Assembly (NCBI GenBank): GCA_030704225.1
Contig: CP131915.1
Span: 806,001-870,000 of the forward strand
Source of the DNA: Kosakonia sp. H02
GTDB lineage: Bacteria; Pseudomonadota; Gammaproteobacteria; Enterobacterales; Enterobacteriaceae
DNA length: 64,000 bases
Direction: 5' to 3'
Positions 40,251-49,533 of the stretch are shown here, one piece after another. The notes beneath the pieces were generated by a model. That model was not told the origin of the DNA. It was given only the letters and a program-made list of their open reading frames with translations, and made no database searches. The stretch's first letter is position 1. Every line of letters starts with the position of its first letter. The translations under genes and the position numbers were made by a program.

Positions 40251-41987
40251 ATGTCTCATGAACACAGCGCTTTTATAAACGAATTGAAACGGCTTGTTGG
40301 CGCTTCTCATCTGCTTACGGATCCGGCCAAAACCGCCCGCTATCGCAAAGGCTTTCGCTCCGGCCAGGGCAATGCGCTGGCGGTGGTGTTTCCCGGCACG
40401 CTGGTTGAACTGTGGCGCGTACTGCACGCCTGCGTGAATGCCGACAAAATTATCCTGATGCAGGCGGCGAATACCGGCCTGACGGAAGGCTCCACGCCCA
40501 ACGGCAATGATTACGACCGCGATATCGTGATTATCAGCACCCTGCGCCTCGACAAACTGCATCTGCTGGATAACGGCGAGCAGGTGCTGGCATATCCGGG
40601 TACAACGCTCTATTCGCTGGAAAAAGCGCTCAAACCGTTAGGACGCGAACCGCATTCGGTGATCGGCTCATCCTGTATTGGCGCATCGGTAATTGGCGGG
40701 ATCTGCAATAACTCCGGCGGCTCGCTGGTGCAGCGCGGCCCGGCGTATACGGAAATGTCGCTGTTTGCGCGCATTGATGAGCAGGGCAAATTGCAGTTGG
40801 TGAACCACCTGGGCATTCAACTGGGTGAAACGCCGGAGCAGATCCTCAGCAAGCTTGATGACGATCGCATTCAGGACAGCGATGTGTTGCACGATCAGCG
40901 TCACGGCCACGATCACGATTACATCAACCGCGTGCGCGATGTGCAGGCCGATACCCCGGCGCGCTACAACGCCGACCCGGACCGGCTGTTTGAATCCTCC
41001 GGCTGCGCGGGCAAACTGGCGGTCTTTGCCGTGCGTCTCGACACCTTCCCGGCAGAAGCCCGCCAGCAAGTGTTTTATATCGGCACCAACCAGACGTCCG
41101 TGTTAACGGAGATCCGCCGTCATATTCTGGCGAATTTCGCCCATCTGCCGATCGCAGGCGAGTATATGCACCGGGATATCTACGATATCGCCGAGCGCTA
41201 CGGCAAAGACACCTTCCTGATGATCGACAAACTCGGCACCGACAAAATGCCATTTTTCTTCACCATGAAGGGCCGCACCGACGCACTGCTGGAGAAAGCG
41301 ACGGTCTTTAAACCGCACTTTATCGACCGCTCACTGCAAAAAATCAGCGGCCTGTTCCCGTCGCATTTGCCGCCGCGTATGAAGGAGTGGCGCGATAAAT
41401 ACGAGCATCATCTGCTGCTGAAAATGTCCGGCGACGGCATAAATGAAGCGCAAAGCTGGCTGCAAGACTATTTCGCCAGCGCGGAAGGCGATTTCTTCGT
41501 CTGCACGCCGGAAGAAGGCAGCAAAGCGTTTCTGCACCGGTTTGCCGCGGCGGGGGCGGCTATCCGCTACCAGGCGGTTCACGCCGACGAGGTGGAGGAT
41601 ATTCTGGCGCTGGATATTGCCCTGCGGCGCAACGACACTGACTGGTTTGAACATCTGCCGGCGGAAATCGACAGCCAACTGGTGCATAAGCTCTATTACG
41701 GCCACTTTATGTGCCACATTTTCCACCAGGATTACATCGTCAAAAAAGGCGTTGATGTTCACGCCCTGAAAGAGCAGATGCTGGAATTACTGCGCCTGCG
41801 CGGGGCGCAATACCCGGCGGAGCATAACGTCGGGCATCTGTATGAAGCCACTGAACCGTTAAAACGTTTTTATCGGGAAAATGATCCGACAAACAGCATG
41901 AACCCCGGCATTGGCAAAACCAGCAAGCGGAAATTCTGGCAAGAAGCGCAAGATGCAGCGCATCACGATACTACGGTGATGAAATAA
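40251..41987 (+). CDS. dld: Quinone-dependent D-lactate dehydrogenase
   Basis: Dld is a peripheral inner-membrane FAD enzyme oxidising D-lactate to pyruvate and feeding electrons to quinones. The FAD-binding PCMH domain (NTGLTEGSTPNG; GSSCIGASVIGGICNNSGGSLVQRGPAYTE in blocks) is followed by the lactate-binding cap with Dld-specific membrane-binding domain (about 290-480). The ATG at 40251 (AAGGAG upstream) gives 578 aa, slightly longer than E. coli's 571. It ends near a perfect palindrome. Confidence 0.97.
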   Translation: MSHEHSAFINELKRLVGASHLLTDPAKTARYRKGFRSGQGNALAVVFPGTLVELWRVLHACVNADKIILMQAANTGLTEGSTPNGNDYDRDIVIISTLRLDKLHLLDNGEQVLAYPGTTLYSLEKALKPLGREPHSVIGSSCIGASVIGGICNNSGGSLVQRGPAYTEMSLFARIDEQGKLQLVNHLGIQLGETPEQILSKLDDDRIQDSDVLHDQRHGHDHDYINRVRDVQADTPARYNADPDRLFESSGCAGKLAVFAVRLDTFPAEARQQVFYIGTNQTSVLTEIRRHILANFAHLPIAGEYMHRDIYDIAERYGKDTFLMIDKLGTDKMPFFFTMKGRTDALLEKATVFKPHFIDRSLQKISGLFPSHLPPRMKEWRDKYEHHLLLKMSGDGINEAQSWLQDYFASAEGDFFVCTPEEGSKAFLHRFAAAGAAIRYQAVHADEVEDILALDIALRRNDTDWFEHLPAEIDSQLVHKLYYGHFMCHIFHQDYIVKKGVDVHALKEQMLELLRLRGAQYPAEHNVGHLYEATEPLKRFYRENDPTNSMNPGIGKTSKRKFWQEAQDAAHHDTTVMK

Positions 41988-42038
41988 CCTGGTGCGGCTT
42001 TGAATTGCGCGCAACTTCCGTAATAGAGTAACGACAAC

Positions 42039-42063
42039 GCCAGAGAAACGTTTCTCTGGCTTT
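42039..42063. terminator. Perfect palindrome, probable dld terminator
   Basis: GCCAGAGAAACGTTTCTCTGGC is a perfect 22-bp palindrome followed by TTTAC. It lies 51 nt after dld and just before the acetyltransferase gene. Confidence 0.7.
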
Positions 42064-42084
42064 ACTCAATGGAGCCCGTCTGTC

Positions 42085-42639
42085 ATGTCAGCTGTCGATA
42101 TCATGTCTGGTCCTGCGGTGGTGGTGCGCGACGCCTGCCCCGAAGATGTTCACGCCATTGCCTCACTTTACGCCTGGCACGTGCTCAATGGCCGGGCTTC
42201 CTTTGAAGAAGTGCCCCCTACGATTGATGAAATGCGCAGCCGGATGAGCAAAATCGCCAATGACGGTTTGCCGTGGCTGGTCGCGCTGTATCAGGGCATT
42301 GTGGTGGGTTACTGCTATGCCGGTTTTTACCGCCCGCGTCCGGCGTACCGCTACACGCTGGAAGAGTCGATTTATGTTGATGCCAGCATGACCGGCCACG
42401 GGATTGGCTCGGCATTACTGAGCGCGTTAATTGCCCGCTGTGAAGCGGGGCCGTGGCGGCAGATGATTGCGGTGATTGGCGACGGGAATAACAACGCCGG
42501 TTCGCTGCGGGTACATAAAAAGCACGGTTTCGAGATTGCCGGGCAACTGCGCAGCGTCGGTTACAAGCAAGGCGACTGGCGGGATACGTTGATTATGCAG
42601 CGTCCACTCAACGACGGTGACTGGACGCTGCCGGAGTAA
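42085..42639 (+). CDS. GNAT acetyltransferase, phosphinothricin/YncA-like
   Basis: This 184-aa acetyltransferase of the PAT/MddA (YncA) type has VRDACPEDVHAIASLYAWHV at the N-terminus, SFEEVPPT, the acetyl-CoA motif YVDASMTGHGIGSALLSALI (about residues 98-117) and the family-typical IGDGNNNAGSLRVHKKHGF. Such enzymes acetylate L-methionine sulfone/sulfoximine or phosphinothricin. It is absent at this locus in E. coli. A second in-frame ATG six codons on is possible. Confidence 0.87.
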   Translation: MSAVDIMSGPAVVVRDACPEDVHAIASLYAWHVLNGRASFEEVPPTIDEMRSRMSKIANDGLPWLVALYQGIVVGYCYAGFYRPRPAYRYTLEESIYVDASMTGHGIGSALLSALIARCEAGPWRQMIAVIGDGNNNAGSLRVHKKHGFEIAGQLRSVGYKQGDWRDTLIMQRPLNDGDWTLPE

Positions 42640-43590
42640 TTAATCGTTTTGCGCGGTAAGTTCGCCCGCCGCCACCGCCGGAGTTTGTGCCATCTGCGCC
42701 GCTTTCTGGCGCTTATAGCTTAACGCGGCGGCCGGTACTGGCTGCACTTTCCCGGTTTCAATCCACGTGCGTAAGCGGCTGGCATCGGCAAAGTGGGTAT
42801 ATTTGCCGAACGCATCCATCACCACCAGCGCCACCGGTTTGTTGTTGATAACCGTGCGCATCACCAGGCAGTGGCCTGCCGCATTGGTAAAGCCGGTTTT
42901 CGTTAGCTGAATGTTCCAGTTATCGCGATACACCAGATGGTTGGTGTTACGAAACGGCAGCGTATAGGCCGGGTTGGCAAAGGTTGCCATCTCTTCACGC
43001 GTGGTGCTCAGTTGCCCAATCAGCGGATACTGTTTGGTGGCAATCAGCAATTTGCTCAGATCGCGCGCGGTAGAGACGTTGTGAATCGACAGCCCGGTCG
43101 GTTCAACATAGTGGGTATTGCTCATGCCGAGCGCTTTGGCTTTGGCATTCATCGCCGCGATAAAGGCGTTGTAACCGCCCGGATAGTGGTGCGCGAGGCT
43201 CGCGGCGGCGCGGTTTTCCGAGGACATCAGCGCCAGCAGCAGCATATCTTTGCGGCTGATTTCACTGTTCAAACGCACGCGGGAGTAAATCCCTTTCATT
43301 TCCGGCGTCTGGCTGATATCCACTTTGATCTTCTCATCCAGCGGCAGGCGCGCATCCAGCACCACCATGGCGGTCATCAGTTTCGTGATCGACGCAATCG
43401 GGCGCACCAGATCCGGGTGGCTGGAGTAGATGACATTATTGGTTTGCAGATCGACAATCATCGCGCTGCCAGAGGCGATTTCAGGTTGTGCGGCAGCGGA
43501 CGCAACAGGGGTTTTCGCCACGGCCATTGGTGCCATGGGCGCACTCAGCACTAAAGCCAGGCTTAATAAAGAGACTCGAAATTTCTGCAT
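42640..43590 (-). CDS. pbpG: D-alanyl-D-alanine endopeptidase PBP7
   Basis: This periplasmic low-molecular-mass penicillin-binding protein cleaves peptidoglycan cross-links. A signal peptide covers about residues 1-25. The serine-protease-like triad motifs are visible: SITK (SxxK, about 68-71), SSEN (SxN, about 124-126) and KTG (about 234). At 316 aa it is close to E. coli PbpG (310-313). It ends immediately next to the convergent acetyltransferase gene. Confidence 0.95.
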   Translation of the reverse strand: MQKFRVSLLSLALVLSAPMAPMAVAKTPVASAAAQPEIASGSAMIVDLQTNNVIYSSHPDLVRPIASITKLMTAMVVLDARLPLDEKIKVDISQTPEMKGIYSRVRLNSEISRKDMLLLALMSSENRAAASLAHHYPGGYNAFIAAMNAKAKALGMSNTHYVEPTGLSIHNVSTARDLSKLLIATKQYPLIGQLSTTREEMATFANPAYTLPFRNTNHLVYRDNWNIQLTKTGFTNAAGHCLVMRTVINNKPVALVVMDAFGKYTHFADASRLRTWIETGKVQPVPAAALSYKRQKAAQMAQTPAVAAGELTAQND

Positions 43591-43760
43591 GGTGAGGCTT
43601 CTGAAAATTATTCACGCACGTTATTACGCACACCGCTTCTGTTCGCCAAAGCAATAACAGGGCTGGCTTTGGCATAATAGCCGCCACGCAGGGTTGTCGC
43701 CAGAGGATAATCGTTGCGAGAGATTGCGTTGCCAGCTTTTCTGCCAGCAACGCAACGTTA

Positions 43761-44348
43761 TCAGAACAAACGGTAACCGTAGCCCCACAGAATTACCGTC
43801 AGCGCCAGCAGCACTTCCAGCACCAGCACACCAATCGCAAGCGTTGAACTGGAGAAGCTCAACCCCTCTTCCTTGTTGATATTAAGGAAGGTCGGAATGC
43901 CGACATAGAGCAGATAGCCGGTGTAAAACAGCGCCACCGTACCGATCAGCGCGCAGAGCCACACCAGCGGATAGAGCGCCACAATACCGCTTAAAAACAG
44001 CGGCGTTGCCACATAACCGGCAAACACCATACAACGCGTCAACGATGGCCGCTGCGGGTAACTTCGCGCCATCCACCAGATGACGCGCCCCATAACGGCC
44101 ACCCCCGCCAGCATCAGGGCATAAAAGATAACCGCCAGATAAAACCCGGTGAATAACGACAGCGTCACGACGTTGTTTTCACCAAAGTTCCAGCCAATTT
44201 GCGTGGTACCAATAAATGCGCAGATAACCGGAATGGCCGCCATGATAAGTACATGGTGGGTGTAGTGATGCGAAACCGTTTCGTCTTCGCTTTTGATAAC
44301 CTGCATTTCACGATCGGGATGGGAAAAGAGTCCCCAGACATGGTTCAT
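43761..44348 (-). CDS. yohC: Yip1-family inner-membrane protein YohC
   Basis: This 195-aa multispanning protein has about five TM helices and the conserved N-terminus MNHVWGLFSHPDREMQVIK. It is nearly identical in pattern to E. coli YohC (ALFYTGYLLYVGIPTFLN, SSSTLAIGVLVLEVLLALT). Role unknown. It lies between pbpG and yohD, as in E. coli. Confidence 0.93.
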   Translation of the reverse strand: MNHVWGLFSHPDREMQVIKSEDETVSHHYTHHVLIMAAIPVICAFIGTTQIGWNFGENNVVTLSLFTGFYLAVIFYALMLAGVAVMGRVIWWMARSYPQRPSLTRCMVFAGYVATPLFLSGIVALYPLVWLCALIGTVALFYTGYLLYVGIPTFLNINKEEGLSFSSSTLAIGVLVLEVLLALTVILWGYGYRLF

Positions 44349-44500
44349 AACGCCCCCTCACTGAAAGCCCAACTTCGACTCAGTAAGTATACGTCACTCT
44401 GGCGATTATTTTTTGTACAGCGCAAAAAACGCGCGCGGTTGCGTTCAGCGGAAACGGCGCGAAGCGTATATGCTTAACAACGTTTTGCCAGGAGGAGGTA

Positions 44501-45091
44501 ATGACATTGGATATCAATAATCTGATTAGCCAATATGGTTACGCGGCGCTGGTTATTGGCAGTGTGGCCGAAGGGGAAACCATTACGCTGCTTGGCGGCG
44601 TGGCGGCGCATCAGGGGTTGCTGCGCTTTCCGCTGGTGGTGCTGGCGGTGGCGCTCGGCGGCATGATTGGCGATCAGTTGCTATATCTTGTGGGCAGACG
44701 TTACGGGGCGAAAATCTTGCGGCGCTTCTCCCGCCACCGGGAGAAAATCCACCAGGCGCAGTCGCTTATCCGTCGCCATCCCTATCTGTTTGTGATTGGT
44801 TCGCGGTTTATGTACGGCTTTCGCATCATTGGCCCGCTGTTAATTGGCACCAGCCGTTTGCGACCACACATCTTTTTGCCGCTGAACATCCTCGGAGCCC
44901 TTGTCTGGGCGCTGATTTTCACCACCCTTGGCTATGTCGGCGGTGAAGTGATCGGCCCGTGGCTGCATCAGTTTGATCAACATGCCAAACGCTGGATCTG
45001 GCTCGTTATCGCGGTGGTGCTGGTGTTCTGCCTGCGCGCGTGGTTTCGCCATCGCCGGAAAAAACGCCAGCACACGCCGCCGCAAGATTAA
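44501..45091 (+). CDS. yohD: DedA-family membrane protein YohD
   Basis: DedA/SNARE-associated (VTT) proteins are inner-membrane proteins linked to lipid carrier flipping and proton-motive-force maintenance. The 196-aa product has LISQYGYAALVIGSVAEGET and the family motif FVIGSRFMYGFRIIGPLLIGTSR (in two blocks, about residues 106-128). GGAGGAGGT precedes the ATG. Its stop lies 4 nt past the convergent yohF stop. Confidence 0.93.
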   Translation: MTLDINNLISQYGYAALVIGSVAEGETITLLGGVAAHQGLLRFPLVVLAVALGGMIGDQLLYLVGRRYGAKILRRFSRHREKIHQAQSLIRRHPYLFVIGSRFMYGFRIIGPLLIGTSRLRPHIFLPLNILGALVWALIFTTLGYVGGEVIGPWLHQFDQHAKRWIWLVIAVVLVFCLRAWFRHRRKKRQHTPPQD

Positions 45092-45861
45092 GTGGTTTTC
45101 GGTTTGAACTGCGGGTTCGCCAGCATAAAACCGCCGTCGATAATAAACGATTGTCCGGTGGTGTAGCTGGCATTTTCTGAGCAGAGCCAGGCCACCATGC
45201 TGGCGATCTCTTTGGTGGTGCCGGGTCGCGCCAGCGGGATATTCGGCATTGAGCCGGGTTTCGCGTCGTCGTCGGTCATGTTGTTCATCGGCGTGGCAAT
45301 GGCGCCAGGGGCAACGGCGTTGACCAGAATGTTGTGCTCCACCAATTCCAGCGCCATCGATTTTGTTAACCCGCCGAGCGCATGTTTGGCGGCGGTATAG
45401 GCGCTGGCTTCCGGCAGCGGCGTATGTTCATGCACCGAGGTGATATTAACAATGCGCCCGCCCTGCCCCTGTTTCACCATCTGCCTGGCGGCGATTTGCG
45501 AGCAGAGAAACGCGCCATCGACATCGACGGTAAAAATGCTGCGCCAGTCGTCAAAGGTGACATCCAGAAATGCGGCTTTGCTCATTGCTCCGGCATTGTT
45601 GACCAGCGCGTCGATGCGCCCGAAGCGGGAAATCAACGTTTCAATGGCCTGTGCGCCATCGGGTAAATGGCTGAGATCGAGCTGGATAGTTTCCGCTCGT
45701 CGTCCAAGTGCTGCAACCCGCTGCGCTGTCTCCTTTGCGCCGTTGTCGTCTGAATGCCAGGTAATGCCAATATCAAACCCCTGCTCTGCCAGCATCAACG
45801 CGCTTTGCTTGCCGATGCCGGAATCCGCGGCGGTCACGATCGCGACTTTTGTTTCAGACAT
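45088..45861 (-). CDS. yohF: SDR-family oxidoreductase YohF
   Basis: This 257-aa short-chain dehydrogenase has the NAD(P) motif TAADSGIGKQSA (about residues 10-21), NNAGAMSK, catalytic Ser in ITSVHEH, and YTAAKHA (YxxxK). It matches E. coli YohF (253 aa). GGAGG is 6-7 nt upstream of ATG 45861. Substrate unknown; annotated as an acetoin-dehydrogenase-like protein in E. coli. Confidence 0.92.
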   Translation of the reverse strand: MSETKVAIVTAADSGIGKQSALMLAEQGFDIGITWHSDDNGAKETAQRVAALGRRAETIQLDLSHLPDGAQAIETLISRFGRIDALVNNAGAMSKAAFLDVTFDDWRSIFTVDVDGAFLCSQIAARQMVKQGQGGRIVNITSVHEHTPLPEASAYTAAKHALGGLTKSMALELVEHNILVNAVAPGAIATPMNNMTDDDAKPGSMPNIPLARPGTTKEIASMVAWLCSENASYTTGQSFIIDGGFMLANPQFKPKTT

Positions 45862-45968
45862 ACTTCACCCTCCGGTTATTTAATAAGCAGTTAAGTATAG
45901 AAAAAAGGCAGGATAGTGAGAGATTGACTAGGCTTTGCATGAACTCAAACACGATAAGGAAGACGAAA

Positions 45969-46055
45969 ATGATGAAGATTTTACTTTGGGCGATCCTGAT
46001 AATTTTCCTGATTGGTCTGCTGGTAGTCACCGGCGTGTTTAAGATGATCTTTTAA
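45969..46055 (+). CDS. yohP: Small membrane protein YohP
   Basis: This 28-aa single-TM peptide (MMKILLWAILIIFLIGLLVV then TGVFKMIF) is almost identical to E. coli YohP, whose mRNA localises to the membrane. AAGGA lies 8 nt before ATG 45969; the second ATG at 45972 gives the 27-aa E. coli form. Confidence 0.9.
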   Translation: MMKILLWAILIIFLIGLLVVTGVFKMIF

Positions 46056-46060
46056 GTAAA

Positions 46061-46146
46061 ATGCCGGATGGCGGCTACGCCTTATCTGACCTACGGGGGT
46101 TAGTCGGTTTTGTAGGCCCGGTAAGCGTCAGCGCCACCGGGCGTTT
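46061..46146. repeat. REP/BIME element
   Basis: GCCGGATGGCGGCTACGCCTTATC and the inverted GTAGGCCCGGTAAGCG with GCCACCGGGC form a two-REP BIME between convergent yohP and the metallo-hydrolase gene. Confidence 0.88.
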
Positions 46147-46148
46147 TG

Positions 46149-47105
46149 TTACTCCCCCTTCGCGTTGTAATTAATCGGCACCCAGCGGTAGCCCCGTTCG
46201 GCTTTCATCACTTTGCCGATGCCGGGAAAGGCAATATGCGCTGCTGCGACCCAATCCCCTTCCTGTGCGACTTGCGCCAGCACTTTTTCCCGCGTGGCAA
46301 CTGCCTTCTGGCGATCGACATCAAAATGAATCGCCACCTCGGGCTGCGGGAATTGCACCGGCTGGGCGTGAATAATATCGCCCCATAACATCAGCGTCTT
46401 GCCGCCGTGCGTCACCCGATAAATCACACTGCCTGGCGTATGCCCGGCCGCTGGAATGGCCTCAATACCGGGGATGATTTGCACCGGCGCATGGAAAGTA
46501 CTTAATTTCCCGGCGTCGATCACCGGGCGCAGCGACCGTTCGGATTCGGCAAACGTGTGCCGCTGCCCCTCTTCCACTTCGGATTTATGCTTCGGGTTGA
46601 GCCAGAAATCGACATCGCGCTTATCAACGCGCACCGTCGCATTCACGAATACCGGTTTGCCGTCGCGCTGCACGCCGCCAGAGTGGTCGGCATGAATATG
46701 GGTCAGCAATACCGTATCAATCGCCGCCGGATCGATCCCCGCCGCGCGCAGGTTGTCGGGTAAATGCCCGCCTTCTTTGCCAAAAAGCGGCCCGGCACCG
46801 GCATCGACCAGGATCAACTGCTTGCCGGTATTAATGACAAAAGCGTTAATCGACGTTTCAGCGTTTACCGGCATATTTGCCTGCGCCATCCGCGCCTGTA
46901 AATTTTCCGGTGTGATATTGGTCAGCAGCTTGTCAAACGGCACGGCGACGGTGCCATCGGAGACGGCGGTAATTTGCCAGTCGCCCATCGCCATGCGGTA
47001 GTAGCCCGGCGCTTGCGGCTGGTGAGTCGATAGCGGTTCGGCGGCCAGCGTGCTGAAATTCAGCCCGGCGGCGGCGAGTGCCAGTAGCAACGGATAATAT
47101 TTCAT
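46149..47105 (-). CDS. Periplasmic metallo-beta-lactamase-fold hydrolase
   Basis: This 318-aa MBL-fold protein has a signal peptide (MKYYPLLLALAAAGLN... cut after LAA/AEP). The zinc motif HIHADH is THIHADHSGG (about residues 135-143), with AAGHTPGS, WGDIIH and a final AHIAFPG. It is related to quorum-quenching lactonase/AidC-like enzymes or broad MBL hydrolases; substrate not assignable. The ATG 47105 with GGAGAAG upstream is chosen over a long upstream frame overlapping the lysR gene. Divergent from the adjacent LysR regulator, which probably controls it. Confidence 0.88.
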   Translation of the reverse strand: MKYYPLLLALAAAGLNFSTLAAEPLSTHQPQAPGYYRMAMGDWQITAVSDGTVAVPFDKLLTNITPENLQARMAQANMPVNAETSINAFVINTGKQLILVDAGAGPLFGKEGGHLPDNLRAAGIDPAAIDTVLLTHIHADHSGGVQRDGKPVFVNATVRVDKRDVDFWLNPKHKSEVEEGQRHTFAESERSLRPVIDAGKLSTFHAPVQIIPGIEAIPAAGHTPGSVIYRVTHGGKTLMLWGDIIHAQPVQFPQPEVAIHFDVDRQKAVATREKVLAQVAQEGDWVAAAHIAFPGIGKVMKAERGYRWVPINYNAKGE

Positions 47106-47157
47106 TGTCTTCTCCGGTCGTTTTCGTTGCGCCAGTATCCTGCGACCGCTAGTATCA

Positions 47158-47173
47158 CTCCAATTGATTGGAG
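47158..47173. promoter_or_regulatory. Palindromic operator before the lysR gene
   Basis: CTCCAAT-TG-ATTGGAG is a perfect inverted repeat with 7-bp arms in the 73-nt divergent spacer. It includes the regulator's own SD (GGAG), so binding could block translation/transcription of the regulator and control the divergent hydrolase. Confidence 0.6.
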
Positions 47174-47178
47174 CAATA

Positions 47179-48093
47179 ATGACTATCAAAGAGAATGATT
47201 TTCGCAAAATCGATCTGAACCTGCTGATCGCCTTTGCCGTGCTGTACCGCGAACAGAGCGTCTCTGCCGCTGCGGATAAGCTGCACCTCGGCCAGCCAGC
47301 GGTAAGCGGCGTGCTGTCACGGTTGCGCACCCTGTTTGATGATCCGCTGTTTATTCGCAGCGGCCATAAGATGCAACCGACCAGCCGCGCAACGGAGCTG
47401 CACGCCGAGCTGCTGCCGCTGCTTGAACAGTTACAGAGCGCGCTGTTTCAGCAATCGGCATTCGATGCGAAAACCGCGACGGCCACGCTGACGCTGGGCA
47501 TGGCCGACTGGGTGGAGATGTGGCTGATGCCGAAACTGATCCCGGCATTGCTGCACCATGCGCCAGGCGTGCGGTTGAACGTGGTGGCAAGCGATCCCTT
47601 CAGTGATGCCGCCCGGCTGGAAGGGGGCGAAATGGATATGGCAATAAGCGTTGCCGTTGCCGGGCCACGCTGGCTGGAACGGGAAGTGCTGACCACCATG
47701 GCGTTTGCGACGCTCTGGCATCCGCAGCAACTCTCACTTTCTGCACCGCTGGATCTCGATACCTTTGCGGCACAAACACATTTGATGGTCAGCTACCGGG
47801 AAGCGACCGGTAGCCATTTCGATACATTGCTGGCGAAAACCGGCCATCAGCGGCGCATTCACTACACCACGCCGCACTTTGCCGCCCTGCCGGGCTTGCT
47901 GGAAACGATGCCCGCGCTGGCAACGGTACCTGCGGGGCTGGCGGATGAGTGGCGACGCACCAGAGGATTGATGCGAAGCCCGCTGCCGCTGGAGGCAGAA
48001 CCGATTGAAGTCGCGATGCTATGGCATCAGCGCCACAGCAGCGATCCGGCGGTGATGTGGCTAAAAGAATTTATCGCCACATTAATGGCCTGA
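47179..48093 (+). CDS. LysR-type transcriptional regulator
   Basis: This 304-aa LTTR has an N-terminal winged HTH (IDLNLLIAFAVLYREQSVSAAADKLHLGQPAVSGVLSRLR in blocks, about residues 9-50) and a substrate-binding domain. The HTH is of the NahR/NodD/LeuO-type subclass (DDPLFIRSGHKMQPT). ATG 47179 follows GGAG by 6 nt; a frame from 47164 adds five residues. It probably controls the divergent MBL hydrolase. Confidence 0.9.
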   Translation: MTIKENDFRKIDLNLLIAFAVLYREQSVSAAADKLHLGQPAVSGVLSRLRTLFDDPLFIRSGHKMQPTSRATELHAELLPLLEQLQSALFQQSAFDAKTATATLTLGMADWVEMWLMPKLIPALLHHAPGVRLNVVASDPFSDAARLEGGEMDMAISVAVAGPRWLEREVLTTMAFATLWHPQQLSLSAPLDLDTFAAQTHLMVSYREATGSHFDTLLAKTGHQRRIHYTTPHFAALPGLLETMPALATVPAGLADEWRRTRGLMRSPLPLEAEPIEVAMLWHQRHSSDPAVMWLKEFIATLMA

Positions 48094-48097
48094 AATC

Positions 48098-48121
48098 TCT
48101 GCCCGGTCGCGCCGGGCAGAA
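48098..48121. terminator. Hairpin between LysR gene and bgl operon
   Basis: TGCCCGGTCGCGCCGGGCA forms an 8-bp GC-rich stem between convergent genes; the U run is weak, so it is likely a bidirectional attenuating hairpin. Confidence 0.55.
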
Positions 48122-48127
48122 TATCGC

Positions 48128-49519
48128 TTATCGCAGGGTTGCGCCGTTACTGGCAATGACATCACGATACCAGAAGAAGCTCTTCTTGCGGCTTCGCGCC
48201 AGGGTGCCGTTACCGTTGTCATCCCTGTCGACATAGATAAAACCATAGCGCTTGGAGATCTCGGCTTTCGACGCACTCACCAGATCGATAGGCCCCCAAC
48301 TGGTGTAGCCCATCACCTCGACGCCATCTGCAATGGCTTCGCGTACCTGCACCAGATGATCGTTAAGATAGGCGATGCGATAGTCATCATAGATGCAACC
48401 ATCCGCGTCCACTTTATCCTTCGCGCCGAGGCCGTTTTCGACAATAAACAGCGGTTTTTGCCAGCGATCCCACAACATATTTAACATTGTGCGCAGGCCA
48501 ACCGGGTCGATTTGCCAGCCCCACTCTGACGCTGGCAGATGCGGGTTTGGCACCATGCTGAGGATATTGCCGCGCAGTTGCTTATTCAGCTCTTCATCAG
48601 CGGTGACACAACCGCTCGAGTAGTAGCTAAAGGAGATAAAATCGACCGTCGACGTCAGCGCTTCACGATCGGCATCGGTTATCTCAATCGCCATACCGTT
48701 GTCGCGGAAATAGCGCAGCATATAACCCGGATATGCACCGCGACACTGCACATCACCGAAGAACTGCCAGTTGCGGTTCTCCTGCAACGTTTCAAACACA
48801 TCGTCCGGCTTGCAGCTTAAGGGGTACATCAGGCCACCAAGCAGCATATTGCCGATTTTGCTGTCAGGGATGATTTCATGACAGGCTTTCACCGCCCGCG
48901 CGCTCGCCACCAGTTGATGGTGAATAGCCTGATAAATCTCCGCTTTGCTGCTGTTATTGGGCAAACCCACACCGGTCATTGGCGCATGCAGCGACATATT
49001 GATTTCATTGAAAGTCAGCCATAGCTTCACTTTTGATTGATAGCGGGTAAACACCGTGCGGGCATAACGCTCAAAGAAGTCGATAGTCTGGCGGTTACCC
49101 CAGCCGCCGTACTCTTTCACCAGATGCCACGGCATCTCGTAATGAGACAAAGTCACCAGCGGCGTAATGCTGTGGGAAATCAGTTCGTCGAACAGTTTGT
49201 CGTAGAAGGCCAGCCCGGCTTCATTGGGTGTGGTTTCATCGCCGTTGGGAAAAATACGTGTCCAGGCGATGGAGACGCGCAGGCAGCTAAACCCCATTTC
49301 GGCAAACAGGGCGATATCTTCCGGGTAGCGGTGATAAAAATCGATCGCCACATCTTTTAACGCTCTGGCTCCCGCCACGCGCTCCACCACGTCGCCAAAC
49401 ACCCCGTTTGGCTGCACATCCGAGGTAGAGAGGCCTTTGCCATCTTGCAGATAAGCCCCTTCAACCTGATTAGCCGCCACTGCGCCGCCCCATAAAAAAC
49501 CTGCTGGAAATGTTGTCAC
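48128..49519 (-). CDS. 6-phospho-beta-glucosidase (GH1)
   Basis: This cytosolic glycoside hydrolase family 1 enzyme splits phosphorylated beta-glucosides delivered by the PTS. It is 463 aa, near BglB/AscB length (470-474). Acid/base Glu in LTFNEIN (about residue 170), nucleophile Glu in IVENGLG (about 358), N-terminal FLWGGAVAANQVEGAY. It starts at GTG 49519 with AAGGAG upstream, 14 nt after the PTS gene. It is the last gene of the operon; functionally bglB-like. Confidence 0.93.
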   Translation of the reverse strand: MTTFPAGFLWGGAVAANQVEGAYLQDGKGLSTSDVQPNGVFGDVVERVAGARALKDVAIDFYHRYPEDIALFAEMGFSCLRVSIAWTRIFPNGDETTPNEAGLAFYDKLFDELISHSITPLVTLSHYEMPWHLVKEYGGWGNRQTIDFFERYARTVFTRYQSKVKLWLTFNEINMSLHAPMTGVGLPNNSSKAEIYQAIHHQLVASARAVKACHEIIPDSKIGNMLLGGLMYPLSCKPDDVFETLQENRNWQFFGDVQCRGAYPGYMLRYFRDNGMAIEITDADREALTSTVDFISFSYYSSGCVTADEELNKQLRGNILSMVPNPHLPASEWGWQIDPVGLRTMLNMLWDRWQKPLFIVENGLGAKDKVDADGCIYDDYRIAYLNDHLVQVREAIADGVEVMGYTSWGPIDLVSASKAEISKRYGFIYVDRDDNGNGTLARSRKKSFFWYRDVIASNGATLR

Positions 49520-49533
49520 TGTTTTCTCCTTTT

